The notes beneath the pieces were generated by a model that did not search any database, was not told the DNA's origin, and was given only the letters and a program-made list of their open reading frames with translations. 40,277 bases of DNA from Streptomyces sp. MS191 (lineage in GTDB: Bacteria > Actinomycetota > Actinomycetes > Streptomycetales > Streptomycetaceae): the NCBI RefSeq assembly GCF_008042125.1, contig NZ_RDBI01000066.1:14635-54911 (forward strand). Reading direction: 5' to 3'. The position numbers and the translations under genes were made by a program. Within the stretch, counting starts at the first letter, position 1, and the number at the start of each line of letters is the position of its first letter. Positions 1 through 9,429 of the stretch are shown in pieces.

Positions 1-273
1 CTTCGGTGGTGGGCGGGGTACGGGGCGCGGTGTCCGGCGGGGTGCCGGCGTCGGCCTCCGGCTCGGGCGCGGTGTCGGGCTCGGGCGCGGACGCCGAGCC
101 GGGAACGGACACGGCACCGGAGCCGGCGGCGGCTCCCGCACCCGAGCCGGACACCGCTCCGGCCCCGGAGCCGGGAGCCGACACCGCGCCCGAGCCCGAC
201 ACCGCGCCCGAGCCGGAGGCCGACGCCGGCACCCCGCCGGACACCGCGCCCCGTACCCCGCCCACCACCGAAG
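1..273. repeat. Perfect 90-bp inverted repeat at window edge (arms 1-90 and 184-273)
   Basis: Position i pairs with 274-i without mismatch from 1/273 to 90/184; pairing fails at 91/183. The spacer is 93 nt. The right arm and spacer read as a Pro/Glu-rich protein tail; the left arm is its reverse complement. The left arm touches the window edge, so its full length is unknown. A contig-end hairpin artefact, a fold-back duplication or a genuine palindrome are all possible. Confidence 0.95.
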
Positions 274-299
274 ACCCCGCCGGAGGCGATCCCGCGTGA
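1..299 (+). CDS. C-terminal tail of the subunit gene upstream of nuoH (partial)
   Basis: The frame is open from the left edge (codons from position 3) to a TGA at 297-299 that overlaps the nuoH GTG at 296, as in a coupled operon. The visible part is low-complexity Pro/Glu/Ala/Asp/Thr sequence with repeated DTAPEP-like units and no recognisable domain. In the classical order the gene before nuoH is nuoG. In the shorter Streptomyces nuo cluster lacking E, F and G it would be nuoC or nuoD, so identity is left open. The first 90 bases are an exact reversed copy of 184-273, so the reading before about position 91 may not be true protein sequence. Confidence 0.5.
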   Translation, partial: SVVGGVRGAVSGGVPASASGSGAVSGSGADAEPGTDTAPEPAAAPAPEPDTAPAPEPGADTAPEPDTAPEPEADAGTPPDTAPRTPPTTEDPAGGDPA

Positions 300-1264
300 A
301 CGACGCACTCGACGTCGCCCTCCGGGTGCTCGTCATCCTCGCGGTGTTCCTCGTGCTGCCCCTCGTGGTCGGGCAGACCGAGCACAAGGTCATGGCGCAC
401 ATGCAGGGCCGTCTCGGCCCCATGTACGCCGGCGGCTTCCACGGCTGGGCGCAGCTCATCGCCGACGGCGTGAAGTTCGCGCAGAAGGAGGACGTGGTGC
501 CGGCCGACGCCGACCGCCGCGTCTTCCAGCTCGCGCCCGCCGTCGCCCTGATCCCGTACCTGCTCGTCCTCGTCGCGATCCCCATCGGGCCGGACGAGGG
601 CGCCGTCGGTCAGGTCGTCGACGCCGGCATCTTCTTCGTGCTGGCCGTGATGGGCGTCGGCGTCCTCGGCAGCCTCATGGCCGGCTGGGCGTCCGCCAAC
701 AAGTTCTCCCTGCTGGGAGGGTTGCGTACCGCCGCCCAGCTGCTGGCCTACGAGCTCCCGATGCTGCTCGCCGCCGCATCCGTCGCGATGGCCGCCGGCA
801 CCGTCTCCCTCCCCGGCATCCTGAACGCCTTCGAGTGGTGGTGGCTGCCCTGGCAGATCGTCGGCGCCCTCGTCTTCTTCGTCGCCGGCCTCGCCGAGCT
901 CCAGCGCCCGCCGTTCGACATGCCGGTCGCCGACTCGGAGATCATCTTCGGTGCCTACACCGAGTACACCGGCCTGCGCTTCGCGCTCTTCCTGCTGGCC
1001 GAGTACGCCGGCATCGTCGTCCTGTGCGGTCTGACCACCGTCCTCTTCCTCGGCGGCTGGCACGGCCCCTTCGGTGCCGACGGCCTCGGCTGGGTCTGGA
1101 CCCTGCTCAAGGTCGCGGTCCTCGCCTTCGTCGTGATCTGGCTCCGCGTGACCTACCCCCGCCTGCGCGAGGACCAGCTGCAGAAGCTCGCCTGGACCAC
1201 CCTCGTCCCGCTCGCCCTCGCGCAGATCGCGCTCACCGGCATCGTGAAGGTGGCGATCCAGTAA
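296..1264 (+). CDS. nuoH: NADH-quinone oxidoreductase subunit H
   Basis: This is the 322-residue complex I membrane subunit that links the peripheral arm to the proton-pumping arm and helps form the quinone chamber. It is a polytopic protein of about eight membrane helices. Family signatures are visible: an N-terminal [14 protein letters not shown] segment, a central [11 protein letters not shown] loop followed by [14 protein letters not shown], and [13 protein letters not shown] near the C-terminus. Length fits the family (about 320-330). The GTG start at 296 overlaps the preceding stop by three bases, and the stop overlaps the nuoI ATG, so translation is probably coupled along the operon. 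Nothing looks broken. Confidence 0.95.
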   Translation: MNDALDVALRVLVILAVFLVLPLVVGQTEHKVMAHMQGRLGPMYAGGFHGWAQLIADGVKFAQKEDVVPADADRRVFQLAPAVALIPYLLVLVAIPIGPDEGAVGQVVDAGIFFVLAVMGVGVLGSLMAGWASANKFSLLGGLRTAAQLLAYELPMLLAAASVAMAAGTVSLPGILNAFEWWWLPWQIVGALVFFVAGLAELQRPPFDMPVADSEIIFGAYTEYTGLRFALFLLAEYAGIVVLCGLTTVLFLGGWHGPFGADGLGWVWTLLKVAVLAFVVIWLRVTYPRLREDQLQKLAWTTLVPLALAQIALTGIVKVAIQ

Positions 1265-1851
1265 TGCCCATCCCCGGCTCCGGCCTCGCCAAGGGCCTCG
1301 CCGTCACGCTCCGCACGATGACGAAGAGGACCGTCACCGCGCAGTACCCGGACACCCAGCCCGAGCTGCCGCCGCGCACGCGCGGTGTGATCGGGCTGTT
1401 CGAGGAGAACTGCACGGTCTGCATGCTGTGCGCCCGCGAGTGCCCCGACTGGTGCATCTACATCGACTCCCACAAGGAGACGGTCCCGGCCGCCGCCCCC
1501 GGCGGCCGCGAGCGCAGCCGGAACGTCCTCGACCGCTTCGCCATCGACTTCTCGCTCTGCATGTACTGCGGCATCTGCATCGAGGTCTGCCCGTTCGACG
1601 CGTTGTTCTGGTCGCCCGAGTTCGAGTACGCGGAGACCGACATCCACGAGCTGACCCACGAACGCGACAAGCTCCGGGAATGGATGTGGACGGTCCCCGA
1701 GCCGCCCGCGCTCGACCCGGGCGCCGAGGAGCCGAAGGAGATCGCCGCGGCCCGCAAGGCGGCCGAGAAGGCCGCCGCCCAGGCGGCGGCGGAAGCGGAG
1801 GAGGCGCGCACCGCCGCCCCCGACGAGGACCGGAAGGGGGAGCGGCAGTGA
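1264..1851 (+). CDS. nuoI: NADH-quinone oxidoreductase subunit I (2x[4Fe-4S])
   Basis: This 195-residue ferredoxin-like subunit passes electrons towards quinone at the foot of the hydrophilic arm. Two clusters are clear: Cys50, 53, 56 and 60 ([12 protein letters not shown]) and Cys99, 102, 105 and 109 ([12 protein letters not shown]), each a CxxCxxCxxxCP motif. The ATG at 1264 shares its A with the nuoH stop. The C-terminal ~45 residues are an Ala/Glu/Lys-rich, probably helical tail, which adds length over short bacterial NuoI proteins. The stop at 1849-1851 overlaps the nuoJ ATG. Confidence 0.95.
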   Translation: MPIPGSGLAKGLAVTLRTMTKRTVTAQYPDTQPELPPRTRGVIGLFEENCTVCMLCARECPDWCIYIDSHKETVPAAAPGGRERSRNVLDRFAIDFSLCMYCGICIEVCPFDALFWSPEFEYAETDIHELTHERDKLREWMWTVPEPPALDPGAEEPKEIAAARKAAEKAAAQAAAEAEEARTAAPDEDRKGERQ

Positions 1852-2405
1852 TGCTCGCGGCCCAGAACCCCGGCTTCCTCTCGCCCTCCGGCGTCGAGAT
1901 CGCGTTCGTCCTCGTCGGCCTCGTCACCCTCGGCGCGGCCCTCGTCAGCGTGACCACCCGGCAGCTCGTGCACGCCGCCCTGTGGCTGGTCGTGGCGCTC
2001 GGCGGCATCGCCGTCGAGTACCTGCTCCTGACCGCCGAGTTCATCGCCTGGGTGCAGGTGCTGATCTACGTCGGCTCCGTCGTCGTCCTGCTGCTGTTCG
2101 GCCTCATGCTCACCAAGGCGCCCATCGGGCGCTCCCCGGACGCCGACTCGGGCAACCGCCCGGTCGCGCTCGCCGTCGCCCTGGCCGCCGCGGCCGCGCT
2201 CGTCTGGGTCGTCGTCGACGCGTTCCGCACGACCTGGATCGAGCTGGACGGGCCGGCCCAGGGCTCCACCGCGGTGTCCGGCGAGATCCTCTTCCGGCAC
2301 TGGGTGCTGCCCTTCGAGGCGCTCTCCGTCCTCCTGCTCGCGGCCCTGGTCGGCGCGATCGTGCTGTCCCGCAAGGACCCGCAGACCCCGGAGGGGCCGC
2401 ACTGA
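1851..2405 (+). CDS. nuoJ: NADH-quinone oxidoreductase subunit J
   Basis: This 184-residue polytopic complex I subunit has about five membrane helices. It shows the conserved NuoJ stretch around [20 protein letters not shown] (residues about 68-88), which in known structures holds the pi-bulge helix linking quinone reduction to pumping. Its length matches E. coli NuoJ rather than the ~285-residue NuoJ that I recall from the large Streptomyces nuo operon, one reason to assign this operon to the short second cluster. The ATG at 1851 follows a GGAAGGGGG ribosome-binding site; an in-frame GTG lies at 1848. The stop overlaps nuoK by one base (TGATG). Confidence 0.92.
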   Translation: MLAAQNPGFLSPSGVEIAFVLVGLVTLGAALVSVTTRQLVHAALWLVVALGGIAVEYLLLTAEFIAWVQVLIYVGSVVVLLLFGLMLTKAPIGRSPDADSGNRPVALAVALAAAAALVWVVVDAFRTTWIELDGPAQGSTAVSGEILFRHWVLPFEALSVLLLAALVGAIVLSRKDPQTPEGPH

Positions 2406-2779
2406 TGCATCTCGCCTACCCCGCCGTCCTCGCCGTCCTGCTGTTCTGCGTCGGCGTCTACGGCGTCCTCGCCCGCCGCAACGCGATCCTGGTCCTGATG
2501 TCCGTCGAGCTGATGCTCAACGCCGTCAACCTCAACCTGGTCGCCTTCGACGTCTGGCTCCGCGACACCCTGCACGCCGGCCAGGCACTCACCCTGTTCA
2601 CCATCGCCATCGCCGCCGCGGAGATCGGCATCGGCCTCGCGATCGTCCTGATGGTCTACCGCAACCGCGGCACCTCGGACGTCGACCGGCTCCGCGACAC
2701 CGCGGAGAACGGTCCCGCCGACCGGCCCGCAGACCCGACCCGAGCGGTGTCCGACGAGAAGACCGAGGCCACCGCGTGA
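2405..2779 (+). CDS. nuoK: NADH-quinone oxidoreductase subunit K
   Basis: This 124-residue membrane subunit has three predicted helices. It carries conserved acidic residues in the [14 protein letters not shown] helix and in [15 protein letters not shown], the two glutamate-bearing helices typical of NuoK/MrpC proteins. The last ~35 residues are a polar tail absent from the ~100-residue E. coli protein. The stop overlaps the nuoL GTG at 2776 by four bases, so coupled translation is likely. Confidence 0.94.
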   Translation: MHLAYPAVLAVLLFCVGVYGVLARRNAILVLMSVELMLNAVNLNLVAFDVWLRDTLHAGQALTLFTIAIAAAEIGIGLAIVLMVYRNRGTSDVDRLRDTAENGPADRPADPTRAVSDEKTEATA

Positions 2780-4764
2780 CCACGACCACCCTCGCCGTCC
2801 TCGTCCCCCTGCTCCCCTTCCTCGGCTCCGTCGCCGGACTGCTCCTCGGCCGCACCGCCCCCGGGTTCGTGCGCCCGCTCGCGGTGCTGCCGACGCTGGC
2901 CGCGGCCGTGCTCGCCGCGCTCGTCGCCGTCCGCCAGGGCGGCGGGAAGACGATCGAGGCCGCCACCGAACTCACGCCCACCGGATCCGTCCCCATCGAC
3001 CTGGCCCTGCGCATCGACGGCTTCGCCGCCCTCGTCGCCGTCCTCGTCGGCGTGGTCGCGACCTGCGTGCAGGTCTACTCGACGGGCTACCTGCGCGACG
3101 ACCCGCGCTACCCGTCGTACGCCGCGCTCGTCTCCCTCTTCACCTCCGCGATGCTGCTCGTCGTCTACTCCGGCGACCTGATGGTGCTGCTGGTCGGCTG
3201 GGAGGTCATGGGCATCTGCTCGTACTTCCTCGTCGGCCACTACTGGGAGACCCCGGAGGCGCGCTCCGCGTCCCTCAAGGCGTTCCTGGTCACCAAGCTC
3301 GGCGACGTGCCGTTCCTGTTCGGCCTGTTCGCGCTCGCCGTGGACGCGGGCACCTTCCAGATCGGCGGGATCCTCGGCGCCGTCGCCGTCGGCGGCATCG
3401 ACCACCCCACGCTGATCGCCCTGCTCCTGCTCGCCGGCGTGGCCGGCAAGTCGGCGCAGTTCCCGCTGCACACCTGGCTTCCCGACGCGATGGCCGGCCC
3501 CACCCCGGTGTCGGCGCTCATCCACGCCGCGACCATGGTCGCCGCCGGTATCTACTTCGTGGCCCGGCTGCTCCCCGTCTTCGCCGAGTCCGCCGCGGCG
3601 ATGACCGTCCTCGCCGTGATGGCCGCGGTCACCATGGTCGGCTCGGCGCTCGCCGCGCTCGCCCAGGACGACATCAAGCGGGTCCTCGCCTACTCGACGA
3701 TCGGCCAGCTCGGCTACATGGCGGGCGCCCTGGCCGTCGGCGACCGCGCCGCCGCCGTCTTCCACCTGATGGCGCACGGCGCGTTCAAGGCGCTGCTCTT
3801 CCTGGCCGCCGGCGCGGTCATCCACGCCGCCGGCACCAACTCGCTCTCCGCGATGTCCCGGATGAGCGGACTGACGAAGCGGATCCCGGACGCGTACTGG
3901 ACGATGACCCTCGCCCTGCTCGCGCTGGCCGCCCTTCCGCCCTTCGCCGGCTTCTTCTCCAAGGAAGCGGTCCTCGTGGCCGCCGAGCACACCGCCCTCG
4001 GTGAGCGGACCGTCGCCCCGGCCGGGGCGGGCTGGACCGTTCTCCTCGCGGGCCTGCTCACCGCGCTGCTCACCGCCGCCTACGCGGCCCGCCTCTGGCT
4101 GCTCGCCTTCCGCGGCCGGGGCGCCGAGGCCCCGGACCACGGCCGGCAGCCGCTCGCCATGACCACCGTCCTGTGGGTGCTCGCGGTCCCGACCGTCGGC
4201 TTCGGTCTCACCGTCACGTACCTGGACGACTGGTTCGACGGCAACGACCTGACCCCGACGATCACCACCGCGGTCCTGGGCACCGGTCTCGCCCTCGTCG
4301 GCGGTCTGATGACGTACGCGACCTGGCGGGCGCTCTCGGTGCGGACCGCCGCCCCGGCGCCCGGCACCGTGCCCGAGCACGTCGCGCACCCGGACGCCGA
4401 GGCGGGGCAGGTGGAGGCCGAGGCGCTCACGCTGCCGCACCCGGCCGACGACCCGGCCGACCCCGGCCGCCTCCTGCTGGGCCCGCTGCACCGCCACGCG
4501 GCCACCGGGTTCCACCTGGACGCCGGGTACCGGCGGCTGTTCGTGCGGCCCGTCCTGGCCGCGGCCTCCCTGGTCCGCTTCCTGGACCGCGAGGTCGTCG
4601 ACACCTACGTCCGCGGCGCGGCCACCGGCACCAACTGGCTGGGGTGGCTCGTGCGCCGCGCCCAGACCGGCAACATGCAGACCTACCTCGGCGCCCTGCT
4701 CGCCGGCTCCGTCTTCCTGGCGATCGCCGCCGTCGTCCTTGTCAACGTCAACGCCGGGTCGTGA
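2776..4764 (+). CDS. nuoL: NADH-quinone oxidoreductase subunit L
   Basis: This 662-residue antiporter-like proton-pumping subunit is the distal part of the membrane arm. Recognisable sections are YSTGYL with a following Tyr-rich loop, [40 protein letters not shown] and [19 protein letters not shown], all typical of NuoL/ND5. The catalytic-type Lys in the GKSAQFPLH helix and the Glu of the GWEVMG helix are present. A polar insert at about residues 530-570 precedes the C-terminal amphipathic region and the last anchoring helix. The GTG start overlaps the nuoK stop; nuoM starts three bases after the TGA. Confidence 0.95.
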   Translation: MTTTTLAVLVPLLPFLGSVAGLLLGRTAPGFVRPLAVLPTLAAAVLAALVAVRQGGGKTIEAATELTPTGSVPIDLALRIDGFAALVAVLVGVVATCVQVYSTGYLRDDPRYPSYAALVSLFTSAMLLVVYSGDLMVLLVGWEVMGICSYFLVGHYWETPEARSASLKAFLVTKLGDVPFLFGLFALAVDAGTFQIGGILGAVAVGGIDHPTLIALLLLAGVAGKSAQFPLHTWLPDAMAGPTPVSALIHAATMVAAGIYFVARLLPVFAESAAAMTVLAVMAAVTMVGSALAALAQDDIKRVLAYSTIGQLGYMAGALAVGDRAAAVFHLMAHGAFKALLFLAAGAVIHAAGTNSLSAMSRMSGLTKRIPDAYWTMTLALLALAALPPFAGFFSKEAVLVAAEHTALGERTVAPAGAGWTVLLAGLLTALLTAAYAARLWLLAFRGRGAEAPDHGRQPLAMTTVLWVLAVPTVGFGLTVTYLDDWFDGNDLTPTITTAVLGTGLALVGGLMTYATWRALSVRTAAPAPGTVPEHVAHPDAEAGQVEAEALTLPHPADDPADPGRLLLGPLHRHAATGFHLDAGYRRLFVRPVLAAASLVRFLDREVVDTYVRGAATGTNWLGWLVRRAQTGNMQTYLGALLAGSVFLAIAAVVLVNVNAGS

Positions 4765-4767
4765 GCC

Positions 4768-6345
4768 GTGATCGATATCAGCGAATCCGTGATGCAGGCC
4801 CTGCTCGTGCTGATCGTCGTCGGGCCGCTCGTCGGCGCCGCCGTCGCCCTGCTCCCGGCCCCGCCCGGGCTGCGGGGCAGGTCGCCCGACCAGGCCGTGC
4901 TCCGCCACGGCGTGGTCGTCACCGGCGTCGTCCTGGCCGCCGCCCTCGTCCTCGCGCTCGGCTTCGACCACGACCGGCCGTCGCGGATGCAGGCGACGAC
5001 CGACGTCCCGTGGATCCCCGCCCTCGACGTCCGCATCCATCTCGGTGTCGACGGCATCTCGCTCCCGCTGCTGGTGCTGACCGCGCTGCTGACCTTCCTC
5101 TGCGCGCTGTACAGCTACTTCAGGATGCCCGCGGGCCCGTCCCCGAAGGCGTTCGTCGCCCTGATCCTCGTCCTCGAGTCCGGCACGCTGGCGACCTTCG
5201 CCGTGCTCGACCTCGTCCTGTTCTTCCTCGCCTTCGAGACGGTCCTCATCCCGATGTACTTCCTGATCGCCCGCTGGGGCGGCGCGGGCCGGCAGGCGGC
5301 CGCCTGGAAGTTCATCCTCTTCACGCTGCTCGGCTCGGTCGTCATGCTGCTCGGCCTGCTGCTCGTCGGACTGACGGCGGGCACGTTCGACATGGTGGCG
5401 CTCGCCGTCGACAACGGCCGCGGCCTGACCACCTCCGTGCAGGTCATCGCGGTCCTCGCGATCGGGCTCGGACTCGCGGTCAAGACGCCGATGTGGCCGC
5501 TGCACAGCTGGCTGCCGGACGCCCACACCGCCGCCCCCACGGTCGGCTCCGTCCTCCTCGCCGGCGTCCTGCTGAAGATGGGCACGTACGGTTTCGTACG
5601 GATCGTCCTGCCGATCGCCCCCGACGGCATGCGGGTCTTCGCGCCGTACCTGGCGGCCTTCGCCGTCGCCGGGATCGTCTACGGATCCCTCGCCTGCCTC
5701 GCGCTCGCCAGGCCCGGCAACAAGGGCGACCTCAAGCGGCTGATCGCTTACTCGTCCGTCGGCCACATGGGCTTCGTCCTGCTCGGCATCGCGACGATGA
5801 CCCCCACCGGGGTCAACGGCGCGCTCTTCGCCAACATCGCCCACGGCCTCATCACCGGCCTCCTCTTCTTCCTGGTCGGCGCGCTCAAGGACCGGTACGG
5901 CACCGCCGACCTCGACACCCTCGCGGGCGCCACCGGCGCGGCGCTCTACGGTCGTGCCCCGCGCCTCGGCGGGCTGCTGGCCTTCGCGGCCGTCGCCTCC
6001 CTCGGGCTGCCCGGCCTGGCCGGGTTCTGGGGCGAGATGCTGGCCCTGTTCGGCGCCTTCGACCCGGCCGAGGGCCTGAGCCGCCCCGCCTTCCTCGTCT
6101 TCATGGCGATCGGCGGCTTCGGCACCCTGCTCACCGCCGCCTACCTCCTCCTCGTCGTCCGGCGCGTCTGCATGGGCGGCCCCCGCCCCGCGGGCGAGCA
6201 GGCGATCGCCGACGTCCGGGGCTACGAGTTCGCCGCCTGGACGCCGCTCGCCGCCCTCACCGTCCTCGCCGGCCTCTGGCCCGCGGTCCTCCTCGGCCTC
6301 ACCGACCCGGCCGTCCAGATGCTCCTCGCGGGAGGAAAGCAGTGA
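4768..6345 (+). CDS. nuoM: NADH-quinone oxidoreductase subunit M
   Basis: This 525-residue antiporter-like complex I subunit has about 14 membrane helices. Family marks include HLGVDGISLPLLVLTALLTF near the N-terminus, FETVLIPMYFLIARWGG (conserved Glu), KTPMWPLHSWLPDAHTAAPT (conserved Lys and His) and LKRLIAYSSVGHMGFVLLG. Length is close to E. coli NuoM (about 509). The GTG at 4768 lies directly after the nuoL stop; the end of the gene carries GGAGG that serves as ribosome-binding site for nuoN, whose GTG overlaps this stop. Confidence 0.95.
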   Translation: MIDISESVMQALLVLIVVGPLVGAAVALLPAPPGLRGRSPDQAVLRHGVVVTGVVLAAALVLALGFDHDRPSRMQATTDVPWIPALDVRIHLGVDGISLPLLVLTALLTFLCALYSYFRMPAGPSPKAFVALILVLESGTLATFAVLDLVLFFLAFETVLIPMYFLIARWGGAGRQAAAWKFILFTLLGSVVMLLGLLLVGLTAGTFDMVALAVDNGRGLTTSVQVIAVLAIGLGLAVKTPMWPLHSWLPDAHTAAPTVGSVLLAGVLLKMGTYGFVRIVLPIAPDGMRVFAPYLAAFAVAGIVYGSLACLALARPGNKGDLKRLIAYSSVGHMGFVLLGIATMTPTGVNGALFANIAHGLITGLLFFLVGALKDRYGTADLDTLAGATGAALYGRAPRLGGLLAFAAVASLGLPGLAGFWGEMLALFGAFDPAEGLSRPAFLVFMAIGGFGTLLTAAYLLLVVRRVCMGGPRPAGEQAIADVRGYEFAAWTPLAALTVLAGLWPAVLLGLTDPAVQMLLAGGKQ

Positions 6346-7892
6346 CCGAGACAGCCGCGAGCCTCGTCCAGTCCGTCGACTGGCTCACGATCGCGCCGCC
6401 CACCCTGACCGCCCTGGTCGCCCTGGTCGTCCTCGTCGCCGACCTGTTCGTCCCCGCGGCGCAGAAGCGGCTCCTGGGCTGGACGGCGATCGCCGGGCTC
6501 GTCGCCGCGCTCGCGCTGCTGGTCCCGCTGCGCGCGGGCGACCGTTCGACGTTCTGCCTCACCCCGGCGGCGGCCGAGGCGGCCGGCGCCGCCCGCGACG
6601 CCACCGGCGCGGCGGCCTGCAGTTACACGGCCGACCACTTCACCGTGGTCATCCAGTTCCTGGTGCTCGGCGGGGCGCTGCTCACCGCGCTGCTCTCGCT
6701 CTCCGACACCGAGGAGAAGCTGCCGGCGGGGGAGTACTGGTTCCTGCTGCTGTCCTCGGCCGCCGGCGCCGCGCTGCTGCCCGCCTCCCGTGACCTGGCC
6801 ACCCTCGTCGTCGCCCTCGAAGTGGCGTCGCTGCCCGCCTTCGCCCTCGTCGGCCTGCGCCGCGGGGACCGGGTGTCCAGCGAGGCCGCGCTGAAGTTCT
6901 TCCTGTCCTCGGTGACGGCGACGGCCGTCACCCTGCTCGGCGTCAGCTTCGTCTACGCGGCGACCGGCACCCTGCACCTCACCGAGATCGCCCAGCGCCT
7001 CGACGACGTCCCCGGCCAACTGCACGTCCTGGCCGAGACCGGCGTGGCGCTCACCCTGGTCGGCTTCGCCTTCAAGACCGCCGCGGCCCCCTTCCACTTC
7101 TGGGTCCCCGACACCTATGTCGGAGCCCCGCTGCCCGTCGCCGGCTACCTCTCCGTCGTCGGCAAGGCGGTCGGCTTCACCGGCCTGATCCTGGTGACCG
7201 TCGTCGCGTTCCCCTCGTACGCGGACGTCTGGGGCCCCGCGCTCGCCGTCCTCGCCGCGCTCACCATGACCGTCGGCAACGTGGCCGCCCTGCGCCAGGC
7301 CGCCACCCGGAAGTGGAGCGCGGTCCGGCTGCTCGCCTGGTCCTCCGTCGCCCAGGCCGGCTACCTCCTGGTGCCGATCGCCGCCGCCGCGTACTCCAGC
7401 GACGACCAGATCGGCTCGACCGTCGCCTACGCCCTGATGTACGCCGTCGTGAACCTCGGCGCCTTCGCGGTCGCGGTGCTGGTCGCCCGCACGCACCCGG
7501 AGAACCGGATCTCGGACTACCGGGGCCTGTACGCGAGCCGCCCGGTCGTGGCGCTCGTCTTGGGCTTCTTCCTGCTCAACCTGGCCGGCCTGCCCCCCGG
7601 TATCATCGGTCTCTTCGCGAAGGTCACCGTCTTCTCGGCGGCGGTCGACGCGGGCCTCGGCTGGCTGGCCGTGATCATGGGCGTCAACGTCGTGATCGCC
7701 CTCTACTACTACCTGCGGTGGACGGCGCTCCTGTTCCGCGGGCCCCAGGACGCTCCCGAGGGCGAGACGGCGGTCCGGCACCGCGTCCCCGCCCCGGTGA
7801 CCGTCGCGGTCGCGCTGACGGCCGTCGCGGGCGTCGTCCTGTCGGGCTATCCGCAGTTCGCCCTCCGCTTCGCGGCCACCAGCCTCTTCTGA
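6342..7892 (+). CDS. nuoN: NADH-quinone oxidoreductase subunit N
   Basis: This 516-residue third antiporter-like subunit closes the operon. It contains LVVALEVASLPAFALVGLRR (conserved Glu helix), GFAFKTAAAPFHFWVPDTYV (conserved Lys/His and the PxHxWxPD signature) and WSSVAQAGYLLVPIAAAAY. The GTG at 6342 follows GGAGGAAAGCA and overlaps the nuoM stop in GTGA. A 34-nt gap separates it from mscL. No clear terminator is seen in that gap, so some read-through into mscL is possible. Confidence 0.95.
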   Translation: MTETAASLVQSVDWLTIAPPTLTALVALVVLVADLFVPAAQKRLLGWTAIAGLVAALALLVPLRAGDRSTFCLTPAAAEAAGAARDATGAAACSYTADHFTVVIQFLVLGGALLTALLSLSDTEEKLPAGEYWFLLLSSAAGAALLPASRDLATLVVALEVASLPAFALVGLRRGDRVSSEAALKFFLSSVTATAVTLLGVSFVYAATGTLHLTEIAQRLDDVPGQLHVLAETGVALTLVGFAFKTAAAPFHFWVPDTYVGAPLPVAGYLSVVGKAVGFTGLILVTVVAFPSYADVWGPALAVLAALTMTVGNVAALRQAATRKWSAVRLLAWSSVAQAGYLLVPIAAAAYSSDDQIGSTVAYALMYAVVNLGAFAVAVLVARTHPENRISDYRGLYASRPVVALVLGFFLLNLAGLPPGIIGLFAKVTVFSAAVDAGLGWLAVIMGVNVVIALYYYLRWTALLFRGPQDAPEGETAVRHRVPAPVTVAVALTAVAGVVLSGYPQFALRFAATSLF

Positions 7893-7926
7893 CCCCCCAC
7901 AGAGAAAGCATCAAGGAGCTTCACCC

Positions 7927-8379
7927 GTGCTGAACGGCTTCAAGGACTTCATACTGCGCGGGAACGTGATCTCGCTGGCCATCGGCCTGGCCGTCGGATC
8001 GTCGTTCACGGCCGTCGTCACGGGTTTCAGCAAGGCGTTCATCACCCCGCTCATCGGCCTGGCCACCGGCACGGTCGGCGACTTCAGCGAAGCCAGCTTC
8101 CACCTGCGCGGCACCGTCTTCCCGTACGGCCTGCTGATCGCCGCGTCGATAGCGTTCGTGATCACCGCCGCGGTGCTCTACTTCATGGTCGTCGTCCCCA
8201 TGGCGAAGATTCAGGCGAGGTTCGCGAAGGAGGAGCTCGACATCAAGTCCGAGAAGCGCGACTGCCCCCGCTGCTACACCGAGATCCCCGCCATCGCCTC
8301 CCGCTGCGCCCACTGCACCAGCGAGGTCGAACCGGTCGCCGCGGCGCTGGAGAAGGCCGGCTTCCCCGCCCAGCGCTGA
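7927..8379 (+). CDS. mscL: Large-conductance mechanosensitive channel with C-terminal zinc-ribbon-like tail
   Basis: The 150-residue protein begins MLNGFKDFILRGNVISLAIG, the classic MscL amphipathic N-helix and first membrane helix, and has a second membrane helix at about residues 67-92. MscL opens under hypo-osmotic membrane tension to release solutes. After residue 105 it carries CPRC (Cys113, Cys116) and CAHC (Cys127, Cys130), a CxxC-N10-CxxC zinc-ribbon-like module not part of standard MscL. The GTG start follows AAGGAG. Confidence is high for MscL; zinc binding is inferred from spacing only. Confidence 0.92.
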   Translation: MLNGFKDFILRGNVISLAIGLAVGSSFTAVVTGFSKAFITPLIGLATGTVGDFSEASFHLRGTVFPYGLLIAASIAFVITAAVLYFMVVVPMAKIQARFAKEELDIKSEKRDCPRCYTEIPAIASRCAHCTSEVEPVAAALEKAGFPAQR

Positions 8380-8476
8380 CCCCCTCCTCCGCGGCCCGGC
8401 CCACTCACCCGTACGGCCCACACCGCCGTCGCGTCGTGCCCGGCGCTGCCAGGGAACCCGCGCCTCCCGCCTGGCG

Positions 8477-8518
8477 TTGACCAGTACGGGAGGGTCCACT
8501 GGAACAACGGAACCAGTG
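8477..8518 (+). promoter_or_regulatory. Possible htpX control region: TTGACC box and CACTGG-N10-CCAGTG
   Basis: In the 186-nt gap before htpX there is a TTGACC at 8477-8482 and a 6+6-bp inverted repeat (8497-8502 / 8513-8518). A good -10 element is not evident. It may be an operator for a stress regulator or chance. The rest of the gap shows nothing notable. Confidence 0.25.
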
Positions 8519-8565
8519 ACCAGCAAGCAAAGGGTTCCCCTGCCGCACCACTTGGAGGGCGTACC

Positions 8566-9429
8566 GTGCACCGCCGGCACAACGGGCTGAGGACCGCCGT
8601 GCTCCTCGGAGGGCTCTCGGCCCTCATCATCGTCATCGGCAGCTTCTTCGGCCGTACGGGTCTGATCGTCGCGCTCCTCGTGGCGCTCGGCACCAACGCG
8701 TACGCCTACTGGAACAGCGACAAGCTGGCTCTGCGGGCCATGCGCGCCCGCCCGGTCAGCGAGTTCGAGGCGCCCGCGCTGTACCGGATGGTCCGCGAAC
8801 TCTCCACCCAGGCCCGCCAGCCCATGCCCCGGCTCTACATCTCGCCCACGCAGGCCCCGAACGCCTTCGCCACCGGCCGCAACCCGCGCAACGCCGCGGT
8901 GTGCTGCACGGAGGGCATCCTGCAGATCCTCGACGAGCGCGAACTGCGCGGGGTCATCGGCCACGAGCTGAGTCACGTCTACAACCGGGACATCCTGATC
9001 TCCTCGGTCGCCGGTGCGCTCGCCTCCGTGATCATGTTCCTGGTCAACTTCGCCTGGCTGATCCCGGTCGGCCGGTCCAACGACGACGACGGCCCCGGCC
9101 TGCTCGGCATGCTGCTGGTCATGATCCTCGGCCCGATCGCCGCCTCCGTCATCCAGCTGGCCATCAGCCGTTCCCGTGAGTACGAGGCGGACGCCTCGGG
9201 CGCCCAGCTCACCGGCGACCCGCTCGCCCTCGCCAGCGCCCTGCGCAAGCTCGAAGCGGGCACGAAGCAGCTGCCGCTGCCTCCCGAGCCCCGGATCGAG
9301 ACCGCCAGTCACATGATGATCGCGAACCCCTTCCGTCCAGGTCAGGGGCTGTCCAGGATGTTCTCGACGCACCCGCCGATGGCGGAGCGCATCTCCCGAC
9401 TCGAACAGATGGCAGGTCGTCGACCGTGA
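8566..9429 (+). CDS. htpX: Membrane-bound zinc metalloprotease HtpX (M48 family)
   Basis: This 287-residue membrane protease is involved in quality control of damaged membrane proteins. Two N-terminal membrane helices (about 12-28 and 31-48) precede the catalytic domain. The zinc site HELSH is at residues 133-137, with the downstream ligand Glu205 in [10 protein letters not shown]. The family also shows [12 protein letters not shown] at about 99-110. The GTG start is supported by GGAGGG six bases upstream. Its stop overlaps the GTG of the YccF gene, so the two are co-translated. In Streptomyces a homologue follows the short nuo cluster, supporting the synteny. Confidence 0.93.
   Translation: MHRRHNGLRTAVLLGGLSALIIVIGSFFGRTGLIVALLVALGTNAYAYWNSDKLALRAMRARPVSEFEAPALYRMVRELSTQARQPMPRLYISPTQAPNAFATGRNPRNAAVCCTEGILQILDERELRGVIGHELSHVYNRDILISSVAGALASVIMFLVNFAWLIPVGRSNDDDGPGLLGMLLVMILGPIAASVIQLAISRSREYEADASGAQLTGDPLALASALRKLEAGTKQLPLPPEPRIETASHMMIANPFRPGQGLSRMFSTHPPMAERISRLEQMAGRRP

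Noticed and set aside
180-215. CRISPR-like tandem units in the first 300 bases
   Set aside because: The 18-base units are in-frame protein repeats (DTAPEP) without unique spacers or cas genes.
2656-5844. Open frame of about 1060 codons antisense to nuoK-nuoM
   Set aside because: The sequence is Asp/Glu/Gly/Arg-rich without domains. Such frames are expected opposite high-GC coding DNA; the nuo genes explain the region.
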